Positions 1 to 10,900 of a stretch of DNA of 64,000 nt are shown here, one piece after another. The DNA comes from Euborellia annulipes (taxonomy: Eukaryota > Arthropoda > Insecta > Dermaptera > Anisolabididae). The position numbers were made by a program, and so were the translations under genes. The stretch spans positions 36,820 through 100,819 of the forward strand of contig JAKCPI010015817.1 in the NCBI GenBank assembly GCA_023213315.1, in the 5' to 3' direction. Numbering within the stretch: position 1 is the first letter of the stretch; every line of letters begins with the position of its first letter. The notes beneath the pieces were generated by a model that did no database searches, had not been told where the DNA came from, and was given only the letters and a program-made list of their open reading frames with translations.

Positions 1-240
1 CGAGTTACACCAGAAAGGTGCAACTCCTAGAGATCCCTGTATGAAAAGAGGGTGAATAATAAATGTTAGCGATTGGGTCAGAGATGAAGTTACCTGTGGA
101 TGCAGGTCTTGCATATCTGATGGTTTTAACTTACAGGAAACGGGTTCCACTTTCTGGAGATCATAAGGATAAACGAGATGGAGAATCGGTAGGTTCGATT
201 CTTGTCTAATTGGGTAGCAAAAGGGGTTAAGGGTTCGAAA
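1..240 (+). repeat. Dispersed repeat family R1, copy 1
   Basis: The first 240 bases resemble two other places in the window: 44636-44890 on the same strand and 17040-17265 inverted. Shared landmarks are GAGTTACACC near the start, CTGTGGATGC in the middle and TCTGGAGGTCAT-like sequence near the end. There is no reading frame and no terminal repeat. The copy is cut by the window edge, so its true start is unknown and the class is not recognised. Confidence 0.6.
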
Positions 241-794
241 TTTGCGCGTTTGACACTAAACGATCCTTTAGATGGATTAGTGCTTAGTTAAAAAATGTTT
301 TTAAAGTCAGCAAAAAATAAAAACTACAAACCCAATTCAATAAATACAAGGACATGATATTAGGGTGATAATTTTTTCGAATATATATGCGGATATCTGT
401 TTAGATACAGTAGAATCTATTAAAAAAAAAAAAACGAGGGCTATCCTTGATGAGCCCCATCGATTACGACTATAAATAAGTGGAATTCGATTTTGAATTA
501 ATATCTTAAATTATTTTATACTTGACAAGTATAATTGTTTAAGGAAAATCTGTTGAAAATGAAAGAAAACCGGCTGACCGCAGAAGAGACCTCAACATGA
601 ATTCATTATACACGGGAAAACATTTCATCATTAATCTAACGTAAAAAATATTGAATAAAAAGTGAAAACTTGGTTTAGTAATTTTTTGTCAAAAGATGGT
701 TCAACGAGGAAAGTTTAAACTAGGCATAAAAGTGAAGTTTAGGTATAAATACAATGTGTTGACTTTTTTGCTCACTAGTAAAATCAATTCTAAC
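241..794. other. AT-rich DNA, nothing recognised
   Basis: No reading frame, tRNA-like box or terminal repeat was found. The stretch includes a short A-run near 420. Confidence 0.5.
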
Positions 795-907
795 CTAGTA
801 GCACAATGTTTCAAACTATATAGTAACTATATAGGGGCTATATAGATTCTCGAAATCTATATAGGCACTATATAGTTACTATATAGTTTGAAACATTGTG
901 CTACTAG
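795..907. repeat. 113-bp near-perfect hairpin (MITE-like)
   Basis: The arms begin CTAGTAGCACAATG and are answered by its reverse complement ending at 907. They are AT-rich, with repeated CTATATAG blocks, and only a few bases separate them at the centre. No target-site duplication is evident, so transposon status is inferred from the symmetry alone. Confidence 0.6.
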
Positions 908-1019
908 GGAAAGCACACGGTACGACAATTGGAAAATCTTTTTTAAAGAAAAATTGACTTAGATTGAGAGATATAGCATATGTTAATGATTTTTATTGAA
1001 AAAGTTTCTTAGTTGTAGA

Positions 1020-2110
1020 AAATTAAATTGTTTAAATTATCAATTAAGTTAAATTAAAAATGTTGCAAAAAAGCAAATTATAAAATTTGAACCAATTCCC
1101 ATAAGGTTTGCCTAAATGGCGTTTATGATTTTTAATGAAAAAATCAGTTGTTTTAGCTGAAAACTTGTAAATTATATAATTTGAACAAATTCCTATAAGA
1201 TTTCTCGAAAAATCGTTAATGATTTTGAAAGAGTTATTTTAGCTCGAAACATTGTAAAATTTGATTAAATTCTAATAAGGTTTACCAAAATACTGTTAAT
1301 GGTTTTTAATGAAAAAGTTACTTATTTTAGTTCAAAACGTTATAAAACAGTAAAATATAAAATTTGAACAAATTCCGATAATAATTTTCCAAATGGGGTT
1401 AATAGTGGTAAAAGTGATATATTTAAATTAAAAAAGTAAGAAAACAAATAATAAAATTTGATCAAATTCTGATAAGGTTTGGTAAAAAGGCCTTAATGAT
1501 TCTTAATGAAAAAGTGAGTTATTTTAGCTCAAAGCGTTATAAAACATCAAAATATAAAATTTGAACAAATTCCGATAATTTTTCCAAATGGTGTTAATGG
1601 TGGTTAAAGTGATTTATTTAGACTCAAAACGTTGTAAAAAGACAAATTACAAATTTTGAACAAATTCGGGTAAGGTTTGCCAAAAAGCCCTTATTGATTT
1701 TTAATGAAAAAGGGAGTTAGTTTAGCTTAAAACGTTATAAAATAAAGTAAAAAGGTAAATTACAAAATTTGAACAAATTCCGATAAGATTTTCTAAATGG
1801 TGTTAATGGTGGTAAAGGTGATTTATTTAAACTCAAAACGTAATGATAAAATTTGATCAAATTCGGATAAGGTTTGCCAAAAAGCCCTTAATGATTTTTA
1901 ATGAAAAATTAGTTATTTTAGCTCAAAAAGTTATAAAAAAGGCAAATTACAAAATTTGAACAAATTCCAAAAAATATTTTCGAAAATAGCGTTAAATATG
2001 GTAAAAGTGATTTATTTAAACTCAAAACGTTGTAAAAAGACAAATTACAAAATTTGAACAAATTCCACTAAGGTTTCTCAAAATGGCCTTAATGATTTTT
2101 AATGAAATAA
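1020..2110. repeat. Degenerate tandem array of about 95-bp units
   Basis: The block AAATTTGAACAAATTCC, or a close variant, recurs about every 95-100 bases from about 1084 to 2048, roughly 11 times. Each is followed by TAAGGTTTGCC-like sequence, then AATGATTTTTAATG and TTTTAGCTCAAAACG. Units differ by substitutions and small indels. Another unit appears at about 2815-2915, beyond the element at 2104-2820, so the array probably continued there before that element inserted. Confidence 0.75.
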
Positions 2111-2820
2111 GCTGACGTGTTCTGATGTGGCCATCCACTTGACTTTACCATACAACCTGGCCCCTCACTTATATTTAATATTTAATAAAATTATTTATAA
2201 TCATGTAGGGGAGGGGGGGTTAGTTTTTGCATTTTTAGACTCCTGGGACCCACTGATTATGTATACAAAATTTGGTTGAGTTTGGTAAATGGCAAAGATT
2301 TTCATTTTTTGACCCTCCGCCCCCCCCCATTTCGGGCGGTTAGTTTTTGCATTTTTAGACTTCTTGGGACCCACTGATTATGTATACAAAATTTGGTTGA
2401 GTTTGCTCAAATGGCCTAGATTTTTATTTTTTTAACCCCCCCCTCCACCCCCCCTTAATTTTGGGTCGATATGCACCAAAATCTAATCAGCTCTTAATCT
2501 CAATGGACCAAAACTACGTGTGAAATTTGGTTTCGATATTCACACTAGTTTTTGAGCTAGCTCGTCCACAAAAATTTGGTAACGCACAGACTAACTAACT
2601 GACTAACAGACATTTTGACAAAACAATTATTATCTCGAAAAATATAATTTTTTCGATGTTCACTTATTAGAGCTTTTTTGTAGACCGAAATGCCATGGTT
2701 TCGCTCAATTTTTTTAATCAAAATAGTTTCAGCCGTTTTTTAGATATTTTGAAAAAAAGAAGGAAAAAACCACTTTTTTCATGCACGATTACAATACTTG
2801 ACCATACCCTGTATGGTAAA
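2104..2820 (+). mobile_element. Dispersed element E1, copy 1
   Basis: A closely similar copy lies at 8498-9220 and degenerate pieces at 10500-10800, 50997-51020 and 52550-52870. The 5' side carries CTTTACCATAC and the 3' side a small hairpin (CCATAC, CCT, GTATGG) followed by TAAAGTA, so the ends are partly inverted. The interior holds a block of about 130 bp in tandem duplicate (the TTAGTTTTTGCATTTTTAGAC segment occurs near 2219 and 2340) and runs of C. There is no reading frame. The class is uncertain: a non-autonomous DNA element or a Helitron-like repeat. Confidence 0.65.
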
Positions 2821-2920
2821 GTAAAAATGAGATATTTTAGCTCAAAACGTTAAAAAACAATAAAATATAAAATTTGAACAAATTCCGATAAGATTTCCCC
2901 CAAAGACGTTTATTAATATT

Positions 2921-3560
2921 TAGGGGAAAGGGATACATACATTTGACCCTTAAAAATGGATAGGGGTTGATTTCCAATTAATTCCGAGTAAGAAATTTCT
3001 TTACCAATTTCTCCTACGATGTTCGCAGTAAGAAGGTCGCGCGTCAAATGATTCCCTTACACGAGGCTCTTGGCTTATATAATAGAGTAGGGGCGAAGGG
3101 AGGGGAACCACTTGCTCTCGAAAAATACTCAAATTTTCTTCAAAATGCATTTCTAAATAACAAATCTTGTTTCTTATCTAACTAACTAGTTGATTTGTAA
3201 ACGGGGGAATCCTTCTTCCACCCCTAATTCTTAAATAATTATTTAAAATATTAATTAATATTTAATCTAATAAAAATAAGAAAAATTAAATAAATAATTA
3301 GATAGTGATTAGGGTTGCTAACCTTTCTGGAATCTCTCCTCCAAATTTTGAAAGAGAGAGAGAGAAAGAGTCTCCTGGCTCCCGAAATCCAATATAAATC
3401 TCCCGAAATTATTATAATTATTATGATTTTATACTGTCCAATCGGAAGATGCTGGATTCAACTAGAAGTTTGAAAAAGTACACATTTATATTGAAATCAA
3501 CAGGTGTTGTTACCACACGACTTTCACATTCTCACTTATTTGAAATAACAATCCTAATTT
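2921..3560. other. No recognised feature; small GA microsatellite
   Basis: AT-rich sequence with a GA-rich run near 3352-3370. No supported gene. Confidence 0.5.
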
Positions 3561-3564
3561 CCCC

Positions 3565-3700
3565 CTCCGACTCGGAGGCATCCAGCTAAAATCTGACCCC
3601 CGGGGGTAGAGACAAATTTTAAAAAATATATAACTAGTATCGTAATTAGGCTTATGGCTAGAAAGGCCGAAAAGCCAAAAAAAATCAAAAAAAAATCCCC
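3565..3700 (+). repeat. 5'-truncated SINE3 fragment
   Basis: The segment shares the body of the tRNA-derived SINE at 21303-22073 (minus) and 37222-37436 (minus): the GAGGCATCCAGCTAAAATCT block, GGTAGAGACAAATT, then GGCTTATGGCTAGAAAGG and an A-rich end. The tRNA-like head with its A box is missing, as expected for 5'-truncated retroposition. Confidence 0.65.
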
Positions 3701-3930
3701 CCTCCCCCCACCCTTCTTTTTTTCAATCTGATTAAAATTTATACACGACACTTGATAATATGCCGTTTTGAGACAACAAAAAAAATCTTTCATGTAAATG
3801 TCAACTTCCGGTGTTCCGATTTCAACCAAAAGCTTGCTGTACTCCTTCTAGCCTATATCGAGCTTAAGTTTCGAATTTCGTAGCTCTGAGACTTATGGTT
3901 GCGAAACGCAGGGGGGGTACATACGTACAT
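3700..3930 (-). repeat. Dispersed repeat family R2, copy 1
   Basis: Inverted relative to 39730-40170 and related to 38440-38770 and 40150-40450. Shared blocks include TCAACTTCCGGTGTTCCGAT, the TAAGTTTCGAATTTCGTAGC segment and CTCTGAGACTTATGGTTGCG. Noncoding; class unknown. Confidence 0.6.
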
Positions 3931-4497
3931 ACGCACTGACCAATGGATTTTTGGCCCCTGGGGACCACAATATCCGGTTTTATGTCCTAAATCCGGTTTC
4001 CAACTATTAAGGGCATCGATTCCTTCCACCTAGAAGTTACAAAATGAAATTAACTTTTTTCATCTCTGAGATAGAAGCTCTCAAAGTGTCAGGACCCAGG
4101 CAGGCGATCGCAATACTTCACATTATATTCTATAGAATATAAATGTGAAAGTAAAAATTATGCCAAACAGCATGATATCAAAGTTGATTTAATGTAAGAA
4201 TACTATTATTAGTTTGTATCTGATATTAAAAATTTTATGTTAGTTGATTTGCCAGGCAAGACTGATATGACGATGAAAAAGTTGATTTTAAATAAGAATA
4301 TTGTATTTTATTACTTACTATTTGATTTTACTTTTAGTTTGATTTAAGTAAGACTTGTGATTAGTAGATACATATTTGATTTTTTTAAATTTTTAGTTTA
4401 ATTGTTCTTTCCCTTTCAGGGAGAATGGTGTAGGTTCGATGTGAAATTTATTTAATAAAATTAAAATTTTTTATTTAAAAATGTAAATTACAAGATA

Positions 4498-5115
4498 TGG
4501 AGTCAGGCTGGCCGAGTGGTCAAAGAGCAAGCCTTCTAATCAAGCTAGCGCGGGTTCAAGCCCGACGCACTGCAAATATTTGATTGGCTATAAATAGTGA
4601 AGTTAATTTTCTCATTAATATATCAAAGAATAATTAACACATTAACGAGAATTGTTTTTGATCGCGTTTTTTAAACAAGATACATATCATGAGACTACTG
4701 AAATATATAAATTCGTATATTATTTTCCCTTAATATTTGACAAAAATCATCTGCATTAGATTGGCGATCGAATCCAAATACAGGATACTTATGATTAATT
4801 AATGGCAAACACCTAACATACGTGTTAACAGATCTAGCGCTCTGGACTGGGAGATTGAATATATAACATCTCAGATTTCAAATTCATTTGGTAATCCATA
4901 TCAGTGTTTGATATAAAAAGTGTTATGTGATCGCGATCGAATCAAATACAGGAAACCTATGATCGGCTATAATCTGATTCCCTCAGAGGAAGCCAATGGG
5001 AAAACACCATTCTGAAAAATTTCCCCCAGGAAAAATTTCAATGGAGAGTATTCTCTCCATTGTAATCGCCTACGCTCGTAATCGAGTATGCCACTTGAAG
5101 AAGAAGAAGAAATTA
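4498..5115 (+). repeat. SINE1 (tRNA-derived), split by about 380 bp
   Basis: The head at 4498-4590 has a pol III A box (TGGCCGAGTGG) and B box (GGTTCAAGCCC). The body and tail at 4966-5115 match the full minus-strand copy at 37721-37953: GGCTATAATCTGATTCC, a GGAGAGTATTCTCTCC hairpin and the tail CACTTGAAGAAGAAG. The 380 bp between them interrupts the element at GGCTATA, which is present on both sides. The GATCGAATCAAATACAGGA block within the interruption occurs twice. A functional tRNA is unlikely because the acceptor stem does not close. Confidence 0.65.
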
Positions 5116-5586
5116 CAAGGTAAGTTTCACAAAAAATATAATACTATATCTACATCCAGGATAGTATTTAGGATCTGTGGGGTCCTAGGCTGGACCTGTG
5201 GCGCGAGCCCTACCGGGGAATATTATTTTTTTTTTTAATTACCCTACAAAAACCACATTTTCAGCAACCCTTTGTGGAGCGGGCACATAGGCGGCAGCCT
5301 ATGTAGTCTATGCTTAAATCCGGCCCTGTCTATATCTACGCAGTTTGGACTGCCCTGTCCTATATCATTACAAACTTTTAGTTTGTACCTATTTTTCAAA
5401 AAAAATAAAAATTATGAAAGACTCAGATTTTCCAATTAATTATATACCAAACTGTCTTATTCTGAAAATTATTTTCAGTCGCAAGCGAAATTTTACATAT
5501 CAGTTTATCTATAACTGGAGTACAAGTTGTTTATGCTTTGCAAATATTTATATGTCTGAAAAATAACCTCGTCTCTAGGGTTAGAC

Positions 5587-6311
5587 CAGAGGGGTCGGCA
5601 ACCTTTTGAGAGGAAAGAGCCAAAAATTACAATTTACAAAATTTCCCAGTTTTTAAAGAGCCACTAACATTTTTGTTTCAATATTATGGTATTTGATTAG
5701 GATTAGGTATATAAATTTGACTTTTGATTTAAAATAAATAATTTTAAATATGAAATAATATTTATTCATATAAAAACATAGAAATGTTTCGCACAAAACA
5801 TATTAAAGTATTTTAGCTAGCTCTTCTAGATTAATAAAATTAGTAATCAAATAATATAACTATAATTATTGAATAATAGATAGTTACATCAATGGGAGCA
5901 TTGGCTTTGCATGCCTTTTGAAAGTTTGGTTAAATCTGGCTCATAACTTGTTGTTTTCAGTTTCAAGCACGCCTCTAGATTTTTATTTGTTAGTTGGCAT
6001 CTTACTTTACTTTTTATTATACACTTGGGAGCAAAAAAAATCGGCCCACCTCTAAATTTTTACATTCATAAGGAATAACTCGAAAAAAACGCTTTTATTT
6101 CGAAAAATGATAATGTATTCTCAATGTTCTCTGTTGAGTGTTCTTATCCTGTTTGCAGTATATTTTTTTTTTTTAAGAAGTATAATATTTTTTTATGAGT
6201 TTTGAAAATAAAATAATATAATTATTAATATTTGCGCATGGAACTGGAGAGCCGCATCTTGACATCGAAAGAGCCACATGTGGCTCGCGAGCCGTAGGTT
6301 GCCGACCCCTG
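5587..6311. mobile_element. hAT-type MITE with 8-bp target duplication
   Basis: The ends are inverted repeats of the familiar hAT type: CAGAGGGGTCGGCAACC on the left and GGTTGCCGACCCCTG on the right, with GAGCCACATGTGGCTC just inside the right end. The perfect 8-bp duplication GGTTAGAC lies at 5579-5586 and 6312-6319. The 725-bp interior is AT-rich and has no transposase. TIR form and 8-bp duplication together make the hAT assignment strong. Confidence 0.9.
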
Positions 6312-6375
6312 GGTTAGACCAACTGCTTGGATAGCAAACTTGGCACTCGGGTTCGACACCTGAGGGGGGGGGGGG
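6312..6375 (+). repeat. tRNA-like B-box fragment interrupted by the hAT MITE
   Basis: The sequence joined across the MITE, from about 5566-5586 to 6320-6375, reads like a tRNA-derived SINE head. It has TAGGGTTAGACC-like A-box sequence and a B box GGGTTCGACACC, followed by a G run. The MITE probably landed inside this SINE. Confidence 0.35.
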
Positions 6376-6379
6376 GGCC

Positions 6380-7180
6380 GAAACCTTCTGACATAATTTA
6401 AACCTATCTACCATTATCTAATATTTGACCTTTTCATTTTCATATTTATTTAAATACATTTTTAGGTTTATATGGATAAATAAATAAAATATGGACTACA
6501 TTTATTTTCAAACCTATATAACTAATCTTTATAAACCTATAGAAGGTGGTCGTATTCTTTTATTTTAGTTACTAAATGTATATTTAGGTATTAATCTTTT
6601 AATTATGAAAACGAAAATATACATTACCATATGTAATCTGTGTGGATCATTTCCCACTCGACTACTCTAAATATTTATCTTTGCCAAGCTCGTTCAAATG
6701 ACGAGCTTCGGTCGGGTTTTGCATTTCGGAAATATAAAGTTCATTCACCCAAATTAAATAAACTATTATCTATCAAAGCTGGGCACTAAACACATGTACA
6801 ATAAATTTCTATTTCAAATACATTGATACAAGTATTTTCTATTTCAAATAAATTTGAATTCATATCGAAAATATTTAAAATACATATAATAATAAATTTA
6901 GAATGATTCGAGTCCAAGATTTATAAATTTAATTGAGGATTCGTTGGTGGAGAAAATAAGTTCTCGTTGTTAGAATAGAAAGGGGAAATTACATATAGCC
7001 AGACAATTAGTAATTATTTATTATAAAAGCTTTTTTAATGAGCTTACAAAAAGTAATAAAAATAAATTATAATAAATAATTATTAATTTATAAGATAAAG
7101 TAAAAATCACAAGAGTTTGGCATCTATTAGATCCGGAGATGGAATCGATTATTTTTAATTACATTTATGTATAATGGAGT
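6380..7180. other. AT-rich DNA, nothing recognised
   Basis: No supportable gene, terminal repeat or pol III box was found. Confidence 0.5.
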
Positions 7181-7182
7181 TG

Positions 7183-7466
7183 AGGCGACTGTGGGTCAGT
7201 GGTTAGAGTGTTGGGTCGCTGACTCGGAGATCGCTGGTTCGAGACCGAGTCTCGGCAGATAGATATTTGCAGTCGCCTCCTCTTGGAAAGTAATGGCAAC
7301 CTACCAAGAGTATAATTGCCAAGTGACCTCTCCAAATTAGCCGTTCGGAACCGGCGTTAAAAAGTAGGTCCCGTATATCTGTGTAAAACAACTAAACACA
7401 CTCAGCACAGGTATATGTGGAGAGGCGCCGACACCCGTTTCGGGTATGGCACTCGAAGAAGAATGG
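7183..7466 (+). repeat. SINE2 (tRNA-derived)
   Basis: The head carries a pol III A box (GGGTCAGTGGTTAGAG) and B box (GGTTCGAGACC). The body is unrelated to SINE1, but the end, TATGGCACTCGAAGAAGAA, nearly matches the SINE1 tail. A shared 3' tail on different heads suggests both are mobilised by the same partner LINE. Apparent reading frames here are chance. Confidence 0.7.
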
Positions 7467-7539
7467 TTAACCCAAGTTTCATTAACAGTTAAAAATTCGC
7501 TGAATTTCGCTTATACAGTGCCAAATTCTCGGTTGAATC

Positions 7540-8390
7540 AATCTTCCGGCGCAACTTTTGATCAATTGTTAGCAAACGCGGCACCCACCTAACACAGAGC
7601 TTCTCCATGCACAAATGTTGATGTAAATATTGTGATCATGTTCAGTTGACATCCCAGTAGTCTCAGCTATCTCACTTACTTTCAAGCTGCGGTCTTCTAG
7701 GCACGATTTTATGTATTTTTTCGAACATTTCGCCAGAGATTTGAAGGAGGAGCTTGTCAGCGAGGTGGGGGCCACGTATGTCAACAGTCATGCTCAGCGA
7801 ATCACGACATGGCCAGTCTAGTTATCCGTAGTATTGATGGAGGAAACTCCATTCATGCTCCGAGACTTAAAAGATTAAAGCCATCTGATTTGGTGACTTA
7901 ATGAAGAAATGTTATTGAATGTGGTCGACACGAGAAGAAGCAAAAAAATTAACTTTTAGGTTAAGCCATTGGACTTCACCCTTACACCCGAGACATTAAT
8001 CAGAAAAAGATAAGTTGCTAGATGAGCGTTGCTCAGTTTGCAACATTCAGGGAGGTGTTTTTAGTGGGTTCGACCCCCACACTACAAGGGGCCTAGAACT
8101 CTAGTGCCTGTTTGGAGGGTTTCCATCGACCCTACAAAAAAAAAAAAATCGCCAGTTGGGACCTCAATCAGGGGTCTTGATTTCCTGATTCTTTTATCAG
8201 TGCTCGTGCGACTCTTTTTCATAAATTCAGAAATCCACTGTTTGACCGTTAAATATAGATGGAGAAGAGTTTTCCGCGTTGAATCCATTTGAAGTTCTTT
8301 GATTTGAATTGGTGTTAAGCCTTCAAATAGAAGTATTTTATGACCGTACGCTTCTTCAATTTTTCCATTTTTCGCTTACAAACAGTTGAG
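7540..8390 (-). pseudogene. Decayed mariner transposase, N-terminal half
   Basis: Minus-strand conceptual fragments match the DNA-binding half of a mariner transposase. Around 8380-8160 are a ILLFEGLTPIQIKEL-like helix segment and TVKQWISEF followed by a basic SRPLIEV linker region. Around 7784-7560 is LKVSEIAETTGMS, the second helix-turn-helix, then CMEKLCVRWVPRLLT in another frame. These motifs and their order are typical of mariner proteins. The pieces are separated by unrelated sequence at 7800-8090 and by frame changes, and the DDD catalytic half is absent. Non-functional. Confidence 0.6.
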
Positions 8391-8497
8391 ATTTTTTCTT
8401 CAATAGGCTGTCAAACTATACTAACAAAACAGTCGATCTAAAAATTGGTACGCAAGTTAGTTTAGTTTAGTACTATAGAATACGAGTCAAAAATATG

Positions 8498-9220
8498 TGA
8501 CGTGTTCTGATGTGACCATCTACTTGATTTTACCATACAATCTGGCCCCTCACACTTTAATAAAATTATTTATAATAATGTAGGGGAGGGAGGTTAGTTT
8601 TTCCATTTTTAGACTCATGGGGGCCCACTGATTATTATAAAAAATTTGGTTGAGTTTGGTACAAGAGCCTATATTTTTATTTGTTGATCCTACATCCCCC
8701 GCCATTTCTTTGTCCGGTTAGTTTTTGAATTTTTTTTTTAGATTTACTCTGGGTCCACGGATTATGTATACAAAATTTGTTTGAGTTTGCTCAAATGGCC
8801 TAGATTTTTAATTTTTACACCCCCCCCTCCACCCCCCTTAATTTTGGGTCGATATGCACCAAAATCTAATCAGCTCTTAATCTCAATGGACCAAAACTAC
8901 GTGTGAAATTTGGTTTTGATATTCAAACTAGTTTTTGAGCTAGCTCGTCCACAAAAATTTGGTAACGCACAGACTAATAGAAAGACAACCAGACTAACTA
9001 ACAGACATTTTGACAAAACAATTATTATCTCGAAAAATATAATTTTTTCGATGTTCACTTATTAGAGCTTTTTTGTAGAGCGAAATGCCATGGTTTTGCT
9101 CAATTTTTTTAATCAAAATAGTTTAAGCCGTTTTTGAGATATTTCGAAAAAAAGAAGGAAAAAACCACTTTTTTCATGCACGATTACAATACTTGACCAT
9201 ACCCTGTATGGTAAAGTAAT
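8498..9220 (+). mobile_element. Dispersed element E1, copy 2
   Basis: Colinear with 2104-2820: GACGTGTTCTGATGTG at the start, TACCATACAATCTGGCCCC, the C-rich interior, the CAGACATTTTGAC block and the same terminal hairpin ending GTATGGTAAAGTAA. It carries only small indels relative to copy 1. Confidence 0.7.
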
Positions 9221-9224
9221 TACA

Positions 9225-10205
9225 CCTGCTGACTCAATCTCTGGGGCAGACCGACGACTTATCAAACCATCCTCGTATTTATTTGTAATAAGCTTATAAG
9301 TAATGAAAATAAAATTAATTTCAAGCGAAATCGACTTAGTGACCTTACAATTTTCAAAATGAATAAGTAGCCAGGTTACCTTTCATTTCAATAAACCATT
9401 TTCAATTAAACTTGTTTCGAACTTAAAATAGGATAAAGTTAGTTAGACGTATTCTGACAAATTCGACAGCTAATGATACTCAATATTCAATACGAAAGGC
9501 TCAGCAGTTCGTCACTCATTCATTTCTCTCTTCTCTATTAAAATCTAATTTCAATGCCAGCCTGTACATTTCCATTTGATCACCAAACAACTATAACAAC
9601 TCATTCATAGCCTTATCGGTTGCGGATTTCACCTGATAAAAACAAAACAACGGCCTTTTACTTACTTTTTGCATGTTGGCATTTTCTTGTTGAGTCATGA
9701 ACTTCAACCATACATGCATATAGACATATATGTTGTATATATACCTATAGCTGGCACGGAAAATATTCCCAGCGAATTCAAAAAGTAAATTCAGCAAGAA
9801 ATACACAAAGGAGTAAATTTATCGGAAAAATTGCCTCCGAAAATCCTTTCTACCTCTGATCATTAAAATTTAAATAGCTTTGTTAACGGATTTTTTTTTA
9901 TTATATACCTTATATTTGAATTACTATCTAAAAAATAAGAAAAAATACAATATATTGGAGAAATAAATATTGTCTGAAAACTCTAATCCATATTTACAAA
10001 AGTATACATGTGTAGGTTTAGAACTAAAAAAAAATATAAAATAAAGATTTTATTTATTTCCTTAGAAGAGACGGACTGGTTAGCAGAAATACTGATTCAT
10101 CAGTTAACTACGTATACTTATGATACAATGTTCAGAGCATTGTAATATTGTTATCATTGAAAAGAGAGTGAAATGGGGGCCTGAGTTATACTCAAGTACT
10201 CCATC
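9225..10205. other. No recognised gene
   Basis: AT-rich sequence. The short frames here have no recognisable protein similarity and biased composition. Confidence 0.5.
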
Positions 10206-10210
10206 TATTA

Positions 10211-10262
10211 TTCAACACCCTGAAGAAGGAGAGAAAAGATCTCCGAAACGTCGGAATTCCAG
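10211..10262 (+). ncRNA. Hammerhead-like motif HH1 (PLE-type)
   Basis: CUGAAGA begins at 10220 and is followed by one extra A, a GGAGA/UCUCC hairpin, GAAAC at 10245-10249 and GUC at 10250-10252, then GG. This is the order of the hammerhead core (CUGANGA, stem II, GAAA, stem III, NUH). Stem III could be only the self-complementary ACGU, which would need two molecules. Stem I is weak here (CC with GG). Possibly a decayed terminal repeat of a Penelope-like element. Confidence 0.5.
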
Positions 10263-10409
10263 ATAAAATTTAAATAATTTATGGACTGCCGTTCATTATA
10301 ATCTACTTATAAAATAAATAAAATAAATGTTAAGGTATTTAAGCGAGAGTCCCACTTAAGGGTTCAGTACCTTTATTTTCCAAAATAGTTGATATCAAAT
10401 TCTATATTT

Positions 10410-10497
10410 ATATTGAAGAGACAATAAAAGAGTGTGTCTTCTGCTTGAATTATAAATTTTTAATTTATCTATAATGATCGTTATATCAGTAGAAGAC
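10410..10497. repeat. Fragment of a MITE shared with both duplication arms
   Basis: GAGACAATAAAAGAGTGTGT is followed by CTTCTGCTTG, and an inverted GTAGAAGACA lies near 10490. The same terminal sequence bounds the small inverted-repeat elements at 33560-33672 and 58742-58852. Confidence 0.5.
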
Positions 10498-10499
10498 AG

Positions 10500-10810
10500 G
10501 GGGGTCAATTTATTCCCTCTCCCCCCCCTCCTTTTGGCCATACAAATCGATCAATATATTTTAATATTTTAAGCCCCCCCTTAATTTTTGATTCGATTTC
10601 AATCAAAATCTAATCAGCTCTTCAATGCACCAAAACTACTTGTGAAATATCTTGTTGAAATTCACACTAGTTTTTGACCTAGAGCGTACACAAAATTTGG
10701 AAACGTACCCGCAGACATTTTGACAAAATCATTAAATCTTGTAAAATATAATTTTTTTGATGTTCAGTCATTATGGCTTTTTTGTAGAGTAAAACGCCAT
10801 ATTCTAGATT
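10500..10810 (+). mobile_element. Degenerate E1 fragment
   Basis: Shares AATCAAAATCTAATCAGCTC, GCACCAAAACTAC, CACTAGTTTTTGA, CAGACATTTTGACAAAA and GGCTTTTTTGTAGAG with the E1 copies at 2104 and 8498. It ends just upstream of the RBM12-like exon, so it lies in that gene's intron. Confidence 0.55.
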
Positions 10811-10900
10811 TCTAATATAACTTGACATATAAATTTCAAATTTTTTTTTTCCTAATATTTAAGTAATACATAAAAACTTAATTTTATTTTTTTATTTTAG

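Noticed and set aside
2104..2820. E1 as a definite Helitron
   Set aside because: There is a 3' hairpin, but it ends AAAGTA rather than CTRR and no clear TC start or AT target is seen.
4498..4575. A functional tRNA gene
   Set aside because: A and B boxes are present but the acceptor stem does not pair and the sequence continues into a SINE body found elsewhere. The same applies at 7183, 21815, 22073, 37436, 37953 and 43548.
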